A stretch of 64,000 nt of DNA from Hydractinia symbiolongicarpus (Eukaryota > Cnidaria > Hydrozoa > Anthoathecata > Hydractiniidae): the NCBI RefSeq assembly GCF_029227915.1, contig NC_079881.1, forward strand, positions 31,535,501-31,599,500, written 5' to 3'. The first letter of the stretch is position 1. Each line of letters starts with the position of its first letter. A program made the translations under genes and the position numbers. Positions 12,101-24,159 of this stretch are shown here, piece by piece. The notes beneath the pieces are model-generated. The model was not told the origin of the DNA. It did not search any database and saw nothing but the letters and a program-made list of their open reading frames with translations.

Positions 12101-12592
12101 TGTAACCCAACCGTTGAAACTCAAGCGGACTGACATCGTTAGAAAGTCAGTGAAAGGTAGCATTTGAAACTGTCTCTATTTCTTCAGCGCGCTAACGGCT
12201 AGGATTAGTCCCACAGTAAAAAAATGACTTTTTTTAGCCTAATTCTTAAATAAAGCGCCACCACAGCGCCCAGTGTAATCGCTGAAGTCCGGCAATCCCG
12301 TCTAATTAAGAAGAATGTTATTTCTTAGAGTCCAATTATCTCATTTATCACATTTATCAGGTCACAGTCCAAGGTTAGTTCAATTAAGTCCCACAGTCAT
12401 TCGTTTCATTGTTAAAATCTATGCAACCTAGTAATATCAAAAAAATGTCGCTAAATACATGTTGGTACGAATATGTGACCCAACCGATCTAACTCAAACG
12501 GACTGACACCGTTAGAAAGTCACTGAAATGTAGTTTTTGAAACTGTCGATATTTCTTCGGCGCGCGATAACGGATAGGTTTGGTCTCACAGT
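12101..12592 (+). repeat. Bridge between the two 16-monomer blocks
   Basis: Monomer 12317 and the tail of monomer 11944. About 12100-12400 resembles about 7246-7540, sharing TAACCCAACCGTTGAAACTC, AGGATTAGTCCCACAG, TTTTTTTAGCCTAATTC and CGTCTAATTAAG at a spacing of about 13 monomers. From about 12400 on it resembles the monomer at 6343 (AATGTCGCTAAA, GATATTTCTTC). So the junction itself is a mosaic of monomers known elsewhere in the block. Confidence 0.7.
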
Positions 12593-15500
12593 AAAGAATG
12601 ACTTATTTATCTAAATTTTTGAATGAAGCGCTACACCAGCATCCAGTGTAATCGCTGTGTTCCGGAAATCACGTCAAATTAAGAAGAATGTTATTTCGTG
12701 GAGTCCAATTGTCTCATTTATCACATTTATCAGGTCACAGTCCAAAGTTGGTTCAATTAAGTCCCACAGTCATTCGTTTTATTGTTAAAAGCGATGCAAC
12801 CTAGTAATATCAAAACAAATATCGCTAAATACAAGTTGGTACGAATATGTGACCCAACCGTTGTAACTCAAACGGACTGACACCGTTAGAAAGTCAATGA
12901 AATGTAGTTTATGAAACTGCTGATATTTCTTCAGCGCGCGATAACGGCTAGGATTGGTCTCACAGTAAAGAATGACTTATTTATCTAAATTTTTAAATGA
13001 AGCGCCACCACAGCGCCCATTGTAATCGCTGAAGTCCGGCAATCATGTCAAATTAAGAAGAATGTTATTTGTTGGAGTCCAGTTGGCTCACTTATAGCAT
13101 TTATAAGGTCACAGTCAAAAATCAGTTCAATTTAGTCCCACAGTCAATCGTTTCACTGTTAAAATCGATGCAACCTAGTAATATGAAAAAAACATCGCTA
13201 AATACATGTTGGTACGATTATGTAACCCAACCGTTGAAACTCAAACGGACTGACATCGTTAGAAATTCAGTGAAAGGTAGCATTTGAAACTGTCTCTATT
13301 TCTTTAGCGCGCGCTAACGGCTAGGATTGGTCCCACAGTAAAAAAATGACTTTTTTTAGCCTAATTCTTAAATGAAGCGCCACCACAGCGCCCAGTGTAA
13401 TCGCTGAAGTCCGGCAATCCCGTCTAATTAAGAAGAATGTTATTTCTTATAGTCCAATTGTCTCATTTATCACATTTATCAGGTCACAGTCCAAGGTTAG
13501 TTCAATTAAGTCCCACAGTCAATCGTTTCATTGTTAAAAGCGATGCAACCTAGTAATATCAAAAAAATATCGCTAAAAACATGTTGGTACGAATATTTGA
13601 CCCAACCTTTGTAACTCAAACGGACTGACACCATTAGAAATTCAATAAAATGTAGTTTTTGAAACTGTTGCTATTACTTCAGCGCGCAATAACGGCTAGA
13701 ATTGGCCCCACAGTAAAAAATGACTTATTAATCTAAATTTTTAAAAGAAGCGCTATCACAGCGCCCAGTGTAAACGCTGAGTTACGGCAATCATGTCAAA
13801 TTAAGAAGAATGTTTTTTCTTGGAGACCAATTTTCTCATTTATCACTCTTATTATGTCACAGTCCAAAGTTAGTTCAATTAATTCCACAGTCAATCGTTT
13901 CATTGTTAAAAGCAATGCAACCTAGTATTATCAGAAAAATATCGCTAAATACATGTTGGTACGAACAGGTGGCACAACCTTTGTAACTCAAACGGACTGA
14001 CACCGTTAGAAAGTTAATGAAATGTAGTTTTTGAAACTGTCGCTATTTCTTCAGCGCGCGATAACGGCTAGGATTGGTCCCACAATAAAAAAATGACTTA
14101 TTAATCTAAATTTTTAAATGAAGCGCTACCACAGCGCTCAGTGTAATCGCAGAGTTCCGGCAATCATGTCAAATTAAGAAGAATGTTATTTCTTGGAGTC
14201 CAATTGTCTCATTTATCACATTTATCAGGTCACAGTGCAAGGTTAGTTCAATTAAAACCTACAGTCATTCGTTTCATTGTTAAAATCGATGCAACCTAGT
14301 AATATCAACAAAAATGTCGCTAAACACATGTTGGTACGAATATGTGACCCAACCGTTGTAACTCAAACGGACTGACACCGTTAGAAAGTCAATGAAATGT
14401 AGTTTTTGAAACTGTCGTTATTTCTTCAACGCGCAATAACGGCTAGGATTGGTCCCACAGTAAAAAATAACTTATTAATCTAAATTTTTAAAAGAAGCGC
14501 TATCACAGCGCCCAGTGTAAACGCTGAGTTCCGGCAATCATGTCAAATTAAGAAGAATGTTATTTCTTGGAGTCCAATTGTCTCATTTATCACATTTATC
14601 AGGTCACAGTCCAAAGTTAGTTCAATTAAGTCCCACAGTCAATCGTTTCATTGTTAAAAGCGATGCAACCTAGTAATATCAAAAAAATATCGCTAAATAC
14701 ATGTTGGTACAAATATTTGAGCCAACCTTTATAACTCAAACGGACTGACACCATTAGAAATTCAATAAAATGTAGTTTTTGATACTGTCGCTATTTCTTC
14801 AGCGCGCAATAACGGCTAGGATTGGTCCCACAGTAAAAAATGACTTACTAATCTAAATTCTTAAAAGAAGCGCTATCACAGCGCCCAGTGTAAACGCTGA
14901 GTTCCGGCAATCATGTCAAATTAAGAAGAATGTTATTTCTTGGAGTCCAATTGTCTCATTTATCACATTTATCAAGTCACAGTCCAAAGTTAGTTCAATT
15001 AAGTCCTGCAGTCAATCGTTTCATTGTTAAAAGCGATGCAACCTAGTAATATCAGAAAAATATCGCTAAATACATGTTGGTACGGATAGGTGATCCAACC
15101 GTTGTAACTCAAACGGACTGACACCATTAGAAATTCAATAAAATGTAGTTTTTGAAACTGTAGCTATTTCTTCAGCGCGCAATAACGGCTAGGATTGGTC
15201 CCACAGTAAAAAATGACTTATTAATCTAAATTTTTAAAAAAAACGCTATCACAGCGCCCAGTGTAAACGCTGAGTTCCAGCAATCATGTCAAATTAAGAA
15301 GAATGTTATTTCTTGGAGTCCAATTGTCTCATTTATCACATTTATCAGGTCACAGTCCAAAGTTAGTTCAATTAAGTCCCACAGTCATTCGTTTCATTGT
15401 TAAAAGCGATGCAACCTAGAAATATCAAAACAAATATCGCTAAATACATGTTGGTACGAATATGTGACCCAACCGTTGTAACTTAAACGGACTGACGTCG

Positions 15501-17700
15501 TTAGAAAGTCAGTGAAATGTAGCATCTGAAACTGTCTCTATTTCGTCAGCGCGCGCTAACAGCTAGGATTGGTCCCACAGTAGAGAAATGACTTTTTTCA
15601 GCTTAATTCTTAAATGAAGCGCTACCACAGCGCCCAGTGTAATCGCTGAAGTTCGGCAATCATGTCAAATTAAGAAGAATGTTATTTCTTGGAGTCCAAT
15701 TGTCTCATTTATCACATTTATCAGGTCACAGTGCAAGGTTAGTTCAATTAAATCCTACAGTCATTCGTTTCATTGTTAAAATCGATGCAACCTAGTAATA
15801 TCAACAAAAATGTCGCTAAACACATGTTGGTACGAGTATGTGACCCAACCGTTGTAACTCAAACGGACTGACACCGTTACAAAGTCAATGAAATGTAGTT
15901 TTGAAACTGTCGATATTTCTTCAGCGCGCGATAACGGCCAGGATTGGTTCCACAGTAAAAAATGACTTATAAATCTAAATTTTTAAATGAAGTGCTACCA
16001 CAGCGGCCAGTGTTATCGCTGAGTTCCGGCAATCATGTCAAATTGAGAAGAATGTTATTTCTTGGAGTCAAATTTTCTCATTTATCACATTTATTAGGTC
16101 ACAGTCCAAAGTTAGTTCAATTAAGTCCCACAGTCAATCGTTTCATTGTTAAAAGCGATGCAACCTAGTAATATCAAAATCATATCGCTAAATACATGTT
16201 GGTACGAATATTTGAGCCAACATTTATAACTCAAACGGTTTGACACCATTAGAAATTTAATAAAATGTAGTTTTTGAAACTGTCCCTATTTCTTCAGCGC
16301 GCAATAACGGCTAGGATTGGTCCCACAGTAAAAAATGACTTATTAATCTAAATTTTTAAAAGAAGCGCTATCACAGCGCCCAGTGCAATCGCTGAGTTCC
16401 GGCAATCATGTCAAATTAGGAAGAATGTTTTTTCTTGGAGTCCAACTTTCTCATTTATCACTCTTATTAGGTCACAGTCCAAAGTTAGTTCAATTAATTC
16501 CACAGTCAATCGTTTCATTGTTAAAAGCAATGCAACCTAGTAATATCAGAAAAATATCGCTAAATACATGTTGGTACGAATAGGTGACCCAACCTTTGTA
16601 ACTCAAACGGACTGACACCGTTAGAAAGTCAATGAAATGTAGTTTTTGAAGCTGTCGCTATTTCTTCAGCGCGCGATAACGGCTAGGATTGGTCCCCCAG
16701 TAAAAAATGACTTATTATTCTAAATTTTTAAATGAAGCGCTACCACGGCGCCCAGTGTAATCGCTGAGTTCCGGCAATCTTGTCAAATTAAGAAGAATGT
16801 TATTTCTTAGAGTCCAATTGTCTCATTTATCACATTTATCAGGTCACAGTCCAAAGTTAGTTCAATTAAGTCCCACAGTCAATCGTTTCACTGTTAAAAG
16901 CGATGCAACCTAGTAATATCAGATAATTATCGCTAAATACATGTTGGTACGAATATGTGACCCAACCGTTGTAACTCAAACGGACTGACACCGCTACAAA
17001 GTCAATGAAATGTAGTTTTTGAAACTGTCGCTATTTCTTCAGCGCGCGATAACGGCTAGGATTGGTCCCCCAGTAAAAAATGACTAATTATTCTAAATTT
17101 TTAAATGAAGCGCTACCACGGCGCCCAGTGTAATCGCTGAGTTCCGGCAATCTTGTCAAATTAAGAAGAATGTTATTTCTTAGAGTCCAATTGTTTCATT
17201 TATCACATTTATCAGGTCACAGTCCAAAGTTAGTTCAATTAAGTCCCACAGTCAATCGTTTCATTGTTAAAAGCGATGCAACCTAGTCATATCAGAAAAA
17301 TATGGCTAAATACATGTTGGTACGAATAGGTGACCCAACCGTTGTAACTCAAACGGACTGACACCGTTAGAAAGTTAATGAAATGTAGTTTTTGAAACTG
17401 TCGCTATTTCTTCAGCGCGCGATAACGGCTAGGATTGGTCCCACAATAAAAAATGGCTTATTAATCTAAATTTTTAAATGAAGCGCTACCACAGCGCTCA
17501 GTGTAATCGCAGAGTTTCGGCAATAATGTCAAATTAGGAAGAATGTTTTTTCTTGGAGTCCAATTTTCTCATTTATCACATTTATCAGGTCACAGTTTAA
17601 AGTTAGTTCAATTAAGTCCCACGGTCAATCGTTTCACTGTTAAAAGCGATGCAACCTAGTAATATCAGATAATTATCGCTAAATACATGCTGGTACGAAT
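12593..17700 (+). repeat. 16-monomer block, copy 2, one monomer shorter
   Basis: Monomer starts are 12690, 13064, 13439, 13812, 14185, 14559, 14932, 15305, 15681, 16054, 16427, 16799, 17172 and 17545. The offset to copy 1 is 5973-5974 bp up to the monomer at 16427 and 5601 bp from 17172 on, a difference of exactly one monomer (373 bp). Scattered single-base differences separate the copies, for example GAAAATTATGT-like tails, AGTAGAGAAATG near 15580 for AGTAAAGAAATG near 9606, and TGGTATAA-type changes. The duplication is recent relative to the divergence among neighbouring monomers, which is much larger. Confidence 0.87.
16799..17171 (+). repeat. Fusion monomer that explains the one-monomer loss
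   Basis: The first part (CTTAGAGTCCAATTGTCTC) matches the monomer at 10825 or 11571 in the left block. The second part (GTTTCACTGTTAAAAGCG, CAGATAATTATCGC, ACCGCTACAAAG) matches the monomer at 11198. The switch lies in the shared sequence around 16840-16890. One crossover between adjacent monomers in register removes exactly one repeat, which gives the observed change of offset from 5974 to 5601. Confidence 0.75.
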
Positions 17701-19590
17701 ATGTGACCCAACCGTTGTAACTCAAACGGACTGACACCGCTACAAAGTCAATGAAATGTAGTTTTTGAAACTGTCGCTATTTCTTCAGCGCGCGATAACG
17801 GCTAGGATTGGTCCCACAGTAAAAATGACTTATTAATCTAAATTTTTAAATGAAGCGCTACCACAGCGCCCAGTGTAATCGCTGAGTTCCGGCAATCATG
17901 TCAAATTAGGAAGAATGTTTTTTCTTGGAGTCCAATTTTCTCATTTATCACTCTTATTAGGTCACAGTCCAAAGTTAGTTCAATTAAGTCCCACAGTCAA
18001 TCGTTTCATTGGTAAAAGCGATGCAACCTAGTAATATCAGAAAAATATCGCTAAATACATGTTGGTACGAATAGGTGACCCAACCGTTGTAATTCAAACG
18101 GACTGACACCGTTAGAAAGTCAATGAAATGTAGTTTTTGAAACTGTCGCTATTTGTTCAGCGCACGATAACATCTAGGATTGGTCCCACAATAAAAAATG
18201 ACTTATTAATCTAAATTTTTAAATGAAGCGCTACCACAGCGCCCAGTGTAATCGCTGAGTTCCAGCAATCATGTCAAATTAGGAAGAATGTTTTTTCTTG
18301 GAGTCCAATTTTCTCATTTATCACTCTTATTAGGTCACAGTCCAAAGATAGTTCAATTAAGTCCCACAGTCAATCGTTTCGCTTTTAAAAGCGATGCAAC
18401 CTAGTAATATCAGATAAATATCGCTAAATACATGTTGGTACGAATATGTGACCCAACCGTTGTAACTCAAACGGACTGACAAAGCTACAAAGTCAATGAA
18501 ATATAGTTTTTGAAACTATCGCTATTACTTCAACGCGCAATAAAGGCTAGGATTGCTCCCACAGTAAAAAATGACTTATTAATCTAAATTTTTAAATGAA
18601 GCGCTACCACAGCGCCCAGCGTAATCGCTGAGTTCCGGCAATCATGTCAAATTAGGAAGAATGTTTTTCATTGGAGTCCAATTTTCTCATTTAGCACTCT
18701 TATTAGGTCACAGTCCACAGTTAGTTCAATTAAGTCCCACAGTCAATCGTTTCATTGTTAAAAGCGATGCAACCTAGTAATATCAGAAAAATATCGCTAA
18801 ATACATGTTGGTACGAATATGTGACCCAACCGTTGTAACTCAAACGGACTGACAACGCTACAAAGTCAATGAAATATAGTTTTTGAAACTATCGCTATTT
18901 CTTCAACGCGCAATAACGGCTAGGATTGCTCCCACAGTAAAAAATGACTTATTAATCTAAATTTTTAAATGAAGCGCTACCACAGCGCCCAGCGTAATCG
19001 CTGAGTTCCGGCAATCATGTCAAATTAGGAAGAATGTTTTTTCTTGGAGTCCAATTTTCTCATTTATCACTCTTATTAGGTCACAGTCCAAAGTTAGTTC
19101 AATTAAGTCCCACAGTCAATCGTTTCATTGTTAAAAGCGATGCAACCTAGTAATATCAGAAAAATATCGCTAAATACATGTTGGTACGAATAGGTGACCC
19201 AACCGTTGTAACTCAAACGGACTGACACCGTTAGAATGTCAATGAAATGTAGTTTTTGAAACTGTCGCTATTTCTTCAGCGCGCGATAACGGCTAGGATT
19301 GGTCCCAGAATAAAAAATGACTTATTAATCTAAATTTTTAAATGAAGCGCTACCACAGCGCCCAGTGTAATCGCTGAGTTCCGGCAATCATGTGAAATTA
19401 GGAAGAATGTTTTTTCTTGGAGTCCAATTTTCCCATTTCTCACTCTTATTAGGTCACAGTCCAAAGTTAGTTCAATTAAGTCCCACAGTCAATCGTTTCA
19501 TTGTTAAAAGCGATGCAACCTAGTAATATCAGAAAAATATCGCTAAATACATGTTGGTACGAATAGGTGACCCAACCGTTGTAAGTCAAA
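17701..19590 (+). repeat. Homogenised single-monomer tandem segment
   Basis: Monomer starts are 17917, 18290, 18663, 19036 and 19409. All begin ATGTTTTTTCTTGGAG (ATGTTTTTCATTGGAG at 18663) and carry TCACTCTTATTAGGTCACAG (or a one-base variant). They resemble each other more than any longer unit, so this stretch has no higher-order pattern beyond some dimer-like states (GACAAAGCTACAAAG near 18479, GACAACGCTACAAAG near 18851). Related monomers sit apart at 24533 and 24906. Confidence 0.82.
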
Positions 19591-20455
19591 CGGACTGACA
19601 CCGCTAGAAAGTCAATGAAATGTAGTTTTTGAAACTGTGGCTATCTTTTCAGCGCGTGATAAAGGCTAGGATTGGTCCCACAGTAAAGAATGACTTAATA
19701 ATCTACGTTTTTAAATGAAGCGCTACCACAGCGTTCAGTGTATTCGATGAGTTCCGGCCATCATGTCAAATTAAGAAGAATGTTATTTCTCGGAGTCCAA
19801 TTTTTTTCACTTATCACATTTATCAGGTCACAGTCCAAAGTTAGTTCAATGAAGTCCCACAGTCAATCGTTTCACTGCTAAAAGCGATGCAACCTAGTAA
19901 TATCAAATAAATATCGCTAAATACATGTTGGTACGATTATGTGACCCAACCGTTGAAACTCAAACGGACTGAAACCGTTAGAAAGTCACTGAAATGTAGT
20001 ATTTGAAATCTGTCTCTATTACTTCAACGCGCGCTAACGGCTAGGATTGGTCCCACAGTAAAAAATGACTTTTTTATCTTAATTTTTAATTGAAGCGCTA
20101 CCACAGCGCCTAGTGTAATCGCTGAGTTTCGGCAGTCATGTCAAAGTAAAAAGAATGTTATTTCTTGGAGTCCAATTGTCTCACTTTCACATTTTTAAGG
20201 TCACAGTCCATAATCAGTTCAATTAAGTCCCACAGTCAATCGTTTCATTGTTAAAAGCGATGCAACCTAGTAATATCAGAAAAAAATCGCTAAATTCATG
20301 TTGGTACGAATATGTGACCCAACCGTTATAACTCAAACGGACTGACACCATTAGAATGTCAATGAAATGTAGTTTTTGAAACTGTCGCTATTTCTTCAGC
20401 GCGCGATAACGGCTAGGATTGGTCCCACAGTAAAAATTGACTTATTTATCGAAAT
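19590..20455 (+). repeat. Displaced duplicate, copy 1 (partner 25835-26715)
   Basis: Shared rare states are CCGTTGTAAGTCAAACGG (gtaag at 19581 and 25824), TTAATAATCTACGTTTTT, GTATTCGATGAGTTCCGG, ATTTCTCGGAGTCC with a long T run, TGAAATCTGTCTCTATTAC and GACTTATTTATCGAAATTT. Offset is 6243-6246 bp; the small drift comes from T-run and A-run length changes. The copies differ at several bases. Confidence 0.82.
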
Positions 20456-20800
20456 TTTTAAATGAGGCGCTACCACAGCACCCTGTATATTCGCTGAGTT
20501 CCGGCAATCACGTCAAAATAAGAAGAATGTTATTTCTTGGAGTCCAATTGTCTCATTTAACATATTTATCATGTCGCAGTCCAAAGTTAGTTCAATTAAG
20601 TCCCACAGTCAATCGTTTCATTGTTAAAGGCGATGCAACCTAGTAATATCAGAAAAATATCGCTAAATACATGTTGGTACGAATAGGTGACCCAACCGTT
20701 GTAACTCAAACGGACTGAAACCGTTAGAAAGTCAATGAGATGTATTTTTGAAACTGTCGCTATTTTTTCAGCGCGCGATAACGGCTAGGATTGGTCCTAC
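20450..20800 (+). repeat. Displaced duplicate, copy 1 (partner 25200-25550)
   Basis: The monomer starting at 20529 and its left flank match the monomer at 25279 at an offset of 4750 bp. Both have GTATATTCGCTGAG, CATTTAACATATTTATCATG, TCGCAGTCCAAAG and the shortened ATGTATTTTTGAAACTG. Because the usual stop TAA after the CCAGTG segment is replaced, a 68-codon open frame appears in both copies; it is a by-product of the satellite. Confidence 0.82.
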
Positions 20801-20900
20801 AGTAAAAATTGACTTATTTATCTAAATTTTTAAATGAAGCGATACCACAGAGCCTACTGTAATCGCTGAGTTTCGGCAATCATGTCAAATTAAGGAGAAT

Positions 20901-22345
20901 GTTATTTCTTGGAGTCCAATTTTCTCATTTATCACATTTATCAGGTCACAGTCCAAAGTTAGTTCAGTTAAGTCCCACAGTAAATCGTTTCACTGTTAAA
21001 AACGATGCAACTTAGTAATATCAGATAAATATCGCTAAAGACATGTTCGTACGAATATGTGACCCAACCGTTGTAACTCAAACGGTCTGACACCGCTACA
21101 AAGTCAATGAAATGTAGTTTTTGAAACTATCGCTATTTCTTCAGCGCACGATAACGGATAGGATTGGCCCCACTGTAAAGAATGACTTATTTTTCTAAAT
21201 TTGTAAATGAAGCGCTACCACAGCGCCCAGTGTAATCGCTGAGTTCCGGCAATCACGTCAAATTAAGAAGAATGTTATTTCTTGGAGTCAAATTGTCTCA
21301 TTTATCATATTTATCAGGTAGCATTCCAAAGTTAGTTTAATTAAGTCCCACAGTCAATCGTTTCATTGTTAAAAGCGATTGAACCTAGTAATATCAGAAA
21401 AATATCGCTAAATACATGTTGGTACGAATATGTGACACAACCGTTGAAACTCAAACGGACTGACACTGTTAGAAACTCAGTGAAATGTAGTATTTGAAAC
21501 TGTCTTTATAACTTCAGCGCGCGCTAACGGCTAGGATTGGTCCCACAGTGAAAAATGACTTTTTTATCTTAATTTTTAATTGAAGCGCTACCACAGCGCC
21601 TAGTGTAATCACTGAGATTCGGGAGTCATATCAAATTAAGAAGAATGTTATTTCTTGGAGTCCAATTGTCTCACTTTCACATTTTAAAGGTCACAGTCCA
21701 TAATCAGTTTAATTAAGTCCCACAGTCAATCGTTTCATTGTTAAAAGCGATGCAACCTAGTAATATCAGAAAAATATCGCTAAATACATGTTGGTACGAA
21801 TATGTGACCCAACCGTTATAACTCAAACGGACTGACACCGTTAGAAAGTCAATGAAATGCAGTTTTTAAAACTGTCGCCATTTCTTCAGCGCGCGATAAC
21901 GCCTATGATTGGTCCCACAGTAAAAATTGACTTTTTTATCTTAATTTTAAATTGAAGCGCTACCACAGCGCCTAGTGTAATCGCTGAGTCTCGGCAGTCA
22001 TATCAAATTAAGAAGAATGTTATTTCTTGGAGACCAATTGTCTCACTTTCACATTTTAAAGGTCACAGTCCATAATCAGTTCAATTAAGTTCCACAGTCA
22101 ATCGTTTCATTGTTAAAAGCGATGCAACCTAGTAATATCCGAAAAATATCGCTAAATACATGTTGGTACGAATATGTGACCCAACCGTTATAACTCAAAC
22201 GGACTAACACCGTTAGAAAGTCAATGAAATGTAGTTTTTGAAACTGTAAAGAATGGCTTATTTTTCTAAATTTGTAAATGAAGCGCTACCACAGCGCCCA
22301 GTGTAATCGCTGAGTTCCGGCAATCACGTCAAATTAAGAAGAATG
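20901..22345 (+). repeat. Mosaic monomers G-H-J-J, first instance
   Basis: Monomer starts are 20901 (type G: GTTCAGTTAAG, CACAGTAAATCG, AACTTAGTAAT), 21274 (type H: GATTGAACCTAG, GTGACACAACCGTTGAAACT, CTTTATAACTTCAGC), 21647 and 22019 (type J: CACTTTCACATTTTAAAGG). They pair with the monomers at 22718, 23091, 23464 and 23834 at a spacing of 1815-1817 bp (five monomers, one of them short), except that 23464 is of type I rather than J. Confidence 0.78.
22019..22344 (+). repeat. 326-bp monomer with 46-bp internal deletion (copy 1)
   Basis: In a normal monomer GAAACTGT is followed by CGCTATTTCTTCAGCGCG and so on to the CACTGTAAAGAATG of the G type. Here GAAACTGT (22241-22248 region) runs straight into AAAGAATGGCTT. 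Exactly 46 bp are absent and ACTGT (22243-22247) is present at both ends of the lost segment in the parental types. Left of the junction the monomer is of type J and right of it of type G or H, so the junction is also a type switch. The lost part includes the CAGCGCGCGATAACGG element. Confidence 0.85.
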
Positions 22346-23833
22346 TTATTTCTTGGAGTCCAATTTTCTCATTTATCACATTTATCAGGTCACAGTCCAA
22401 AGTTAGTTCAGTTAAGTCCCACAGTAAATCGTTTCACTGTTAAAAACGATGCAACTTAGTAATATCAGATAAATATCGCTAAAGACATGTTCGTACGAAT
22501 ATGTGACCCAACCGTTGTAACTCAAACGGTCTGACACCGCTACAAAGTCAATGAAATGTAGTTTTTGAAACTATCGCTATTTCTTCAGCGCGCGATAACA
22601 GCTAGGATTGGTCCTACAGTAAAAATTGACTTATTTATCTAAATTTTTAAATGAAGCGATACCACAGCGCCCAGTGTAATCGCTGAGTTTCGGCAATCAT
22701 GTCAAATTAAGGAGAATGTTATTTCTTGGAGTCCAATTTTCTCATTTATCACATTTATCAGGTCACAGTCCAAAGTTAGTTCAGTTAAGTCCCACAGTAA
22801 ATCGTTTCACTGTTAAAAACGATGCAACTTAGAAATATCAGATAAATATCGCTAAAGACATGTTCGTACGAATATGTGACCCAACCGTTGTAACTCAAAC
22901 GGTCTGACACCGCTACAAAGTCAATGAAATGTAGTTTTTGAAACTATCGCTATTTCTTCAGCGCACGATAACGGATAGGATTGGCCCCACTGTAAAGAAT
23001 GACTTATTTTTCTAAATTTGTAAATGAAGCGCTACCACAGCGCCCAGTGTAATCGCTGAGTTCCGGCAATCACGTCAAATTAAGAAGAATGTTATTTCTT
23101 GGAGTCCAATTGTCTCATTTATCATATTTATCAGGTTGCAGTCCAAAGTTAGTTTAATTAAGTCCCACAGTCAATCGTTTCATTGTTAAAAGCGATTGAA
23201 CCTAGTAATATCAGAAAAATATCGCTAAATACATGTTGGTACGAATATGTGACACAACCGTTGAAACTCAAACGGACTGACACCGTTAGAAACTCAGTCA
23301 AATGTAGTATTTGAAACTGTCTTTATAACTTCAGCGCGCGCTAACGGCTAGGATTGGTCCCACAGTAAGAAATGACTCATTAATCTAAATTTTTAAAAGA
23401 AGCGCTACCACAGCGCCCAGTGTAATCGCTGAGTTCCGGCAATCATGTCAAATTAAGAAGAATGTTTTTTCTTGGAGTCCAATTGTCTCACTTTCCCCTT
23501 TATCAGGTCACAGTCCATAATCAGTTCAATTAAGTCCTACAGTCAATCGTTTCACTGCTAAAAGCGGTGCAACCTAGTAATATCAGAAAAAAATCGCTAA
23601 ATACATGTTGGTACGAATATGTGACCCAACCGTTATAACTCAAACGGACTGATACCGTTGAAAAGTCAGTGAAATGTAGTATCTGAAACTGCCTCTATTA
23701 CTTCACCGCCCTAACGGCTAGGATTGGTGCCACAGTGAAAAATGACTTTTTTATCTTATTTTTTAATTGAAGCGCTACCACAGCGCCTAGTGTAATCACT
23801 GAGATTCGGAAGTCATATCAAATTAAGAAGAAT
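22345..23833 (+). repeat. Monomers G-G-H-I
   Basis: Monomer starts are 22345, 22718, 23091 and 23464. The two G monomers are near-identical tandem neighbours (both TAAAAACGATGCAACTTAG, AAAGACATGTTCGTACGAA and AACGGTCTGACACCGC). ATGTTCGTAC is an unusual change inside the otherwise nearly invariant core. The monomer at 23464 is type I: CTTTCCCCTTTATCAGG, GCGGTGCAACC and CTTCACCGCCCTAACGG with a short GCGCGC region (370 bp). Confidence 0.8.
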
Positions 23834-24159
23834 GTTATTTCTTGGAGTCCAATTGTCTCACTTTCACATTTTAAAGGTCACAGTCCATAATCAGTTTAAT
23901 TAAGTCCCACAGTCAATCGTTTCATTGTTAAAAGCGATGCAACCTAGTAATATCCGAAAAATATCGCTAAATACATGTTGGTACGAATATGTGACCCAAC
24001 CGTTATAACTCAAACGGACTACCACCGTTAGAAAGTCAATGAAATGCAGTTTTTGAAACTGTAAAGAATGACTTATTTTTCTAAATTTGTAAATGAAGCG
24101 CTACCAAAGCGCCCAGTGTAATCGCTGAGTTCCGGCAATCACGTCAAATTAAGAAGAAT
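23834..24159 (+). repeat. 326-bp monomer with 46-bp internal deletion (copy 2)
   Basis: Same junction as in the monomer at 22019: GAAACTGT joins AAAGAATGACTT, with ACTGT at 24058-24062. It is 1815 bp from the first, five monomers away. Identical junctions argue for one deletion event followed by duplication of the surrounding segment, not for two independent events. Small differences (TACCACCGTT against TAACACCGTT; GACTTATT against GGCTTATT) show some later divergence. Confidence 0.85.

Noticed and set aside
22019-24159. Two independent deletions
   Set aside because: The junctions are identical and lie in duplicated surroundings, so one deletion followed by duplication is simpler.
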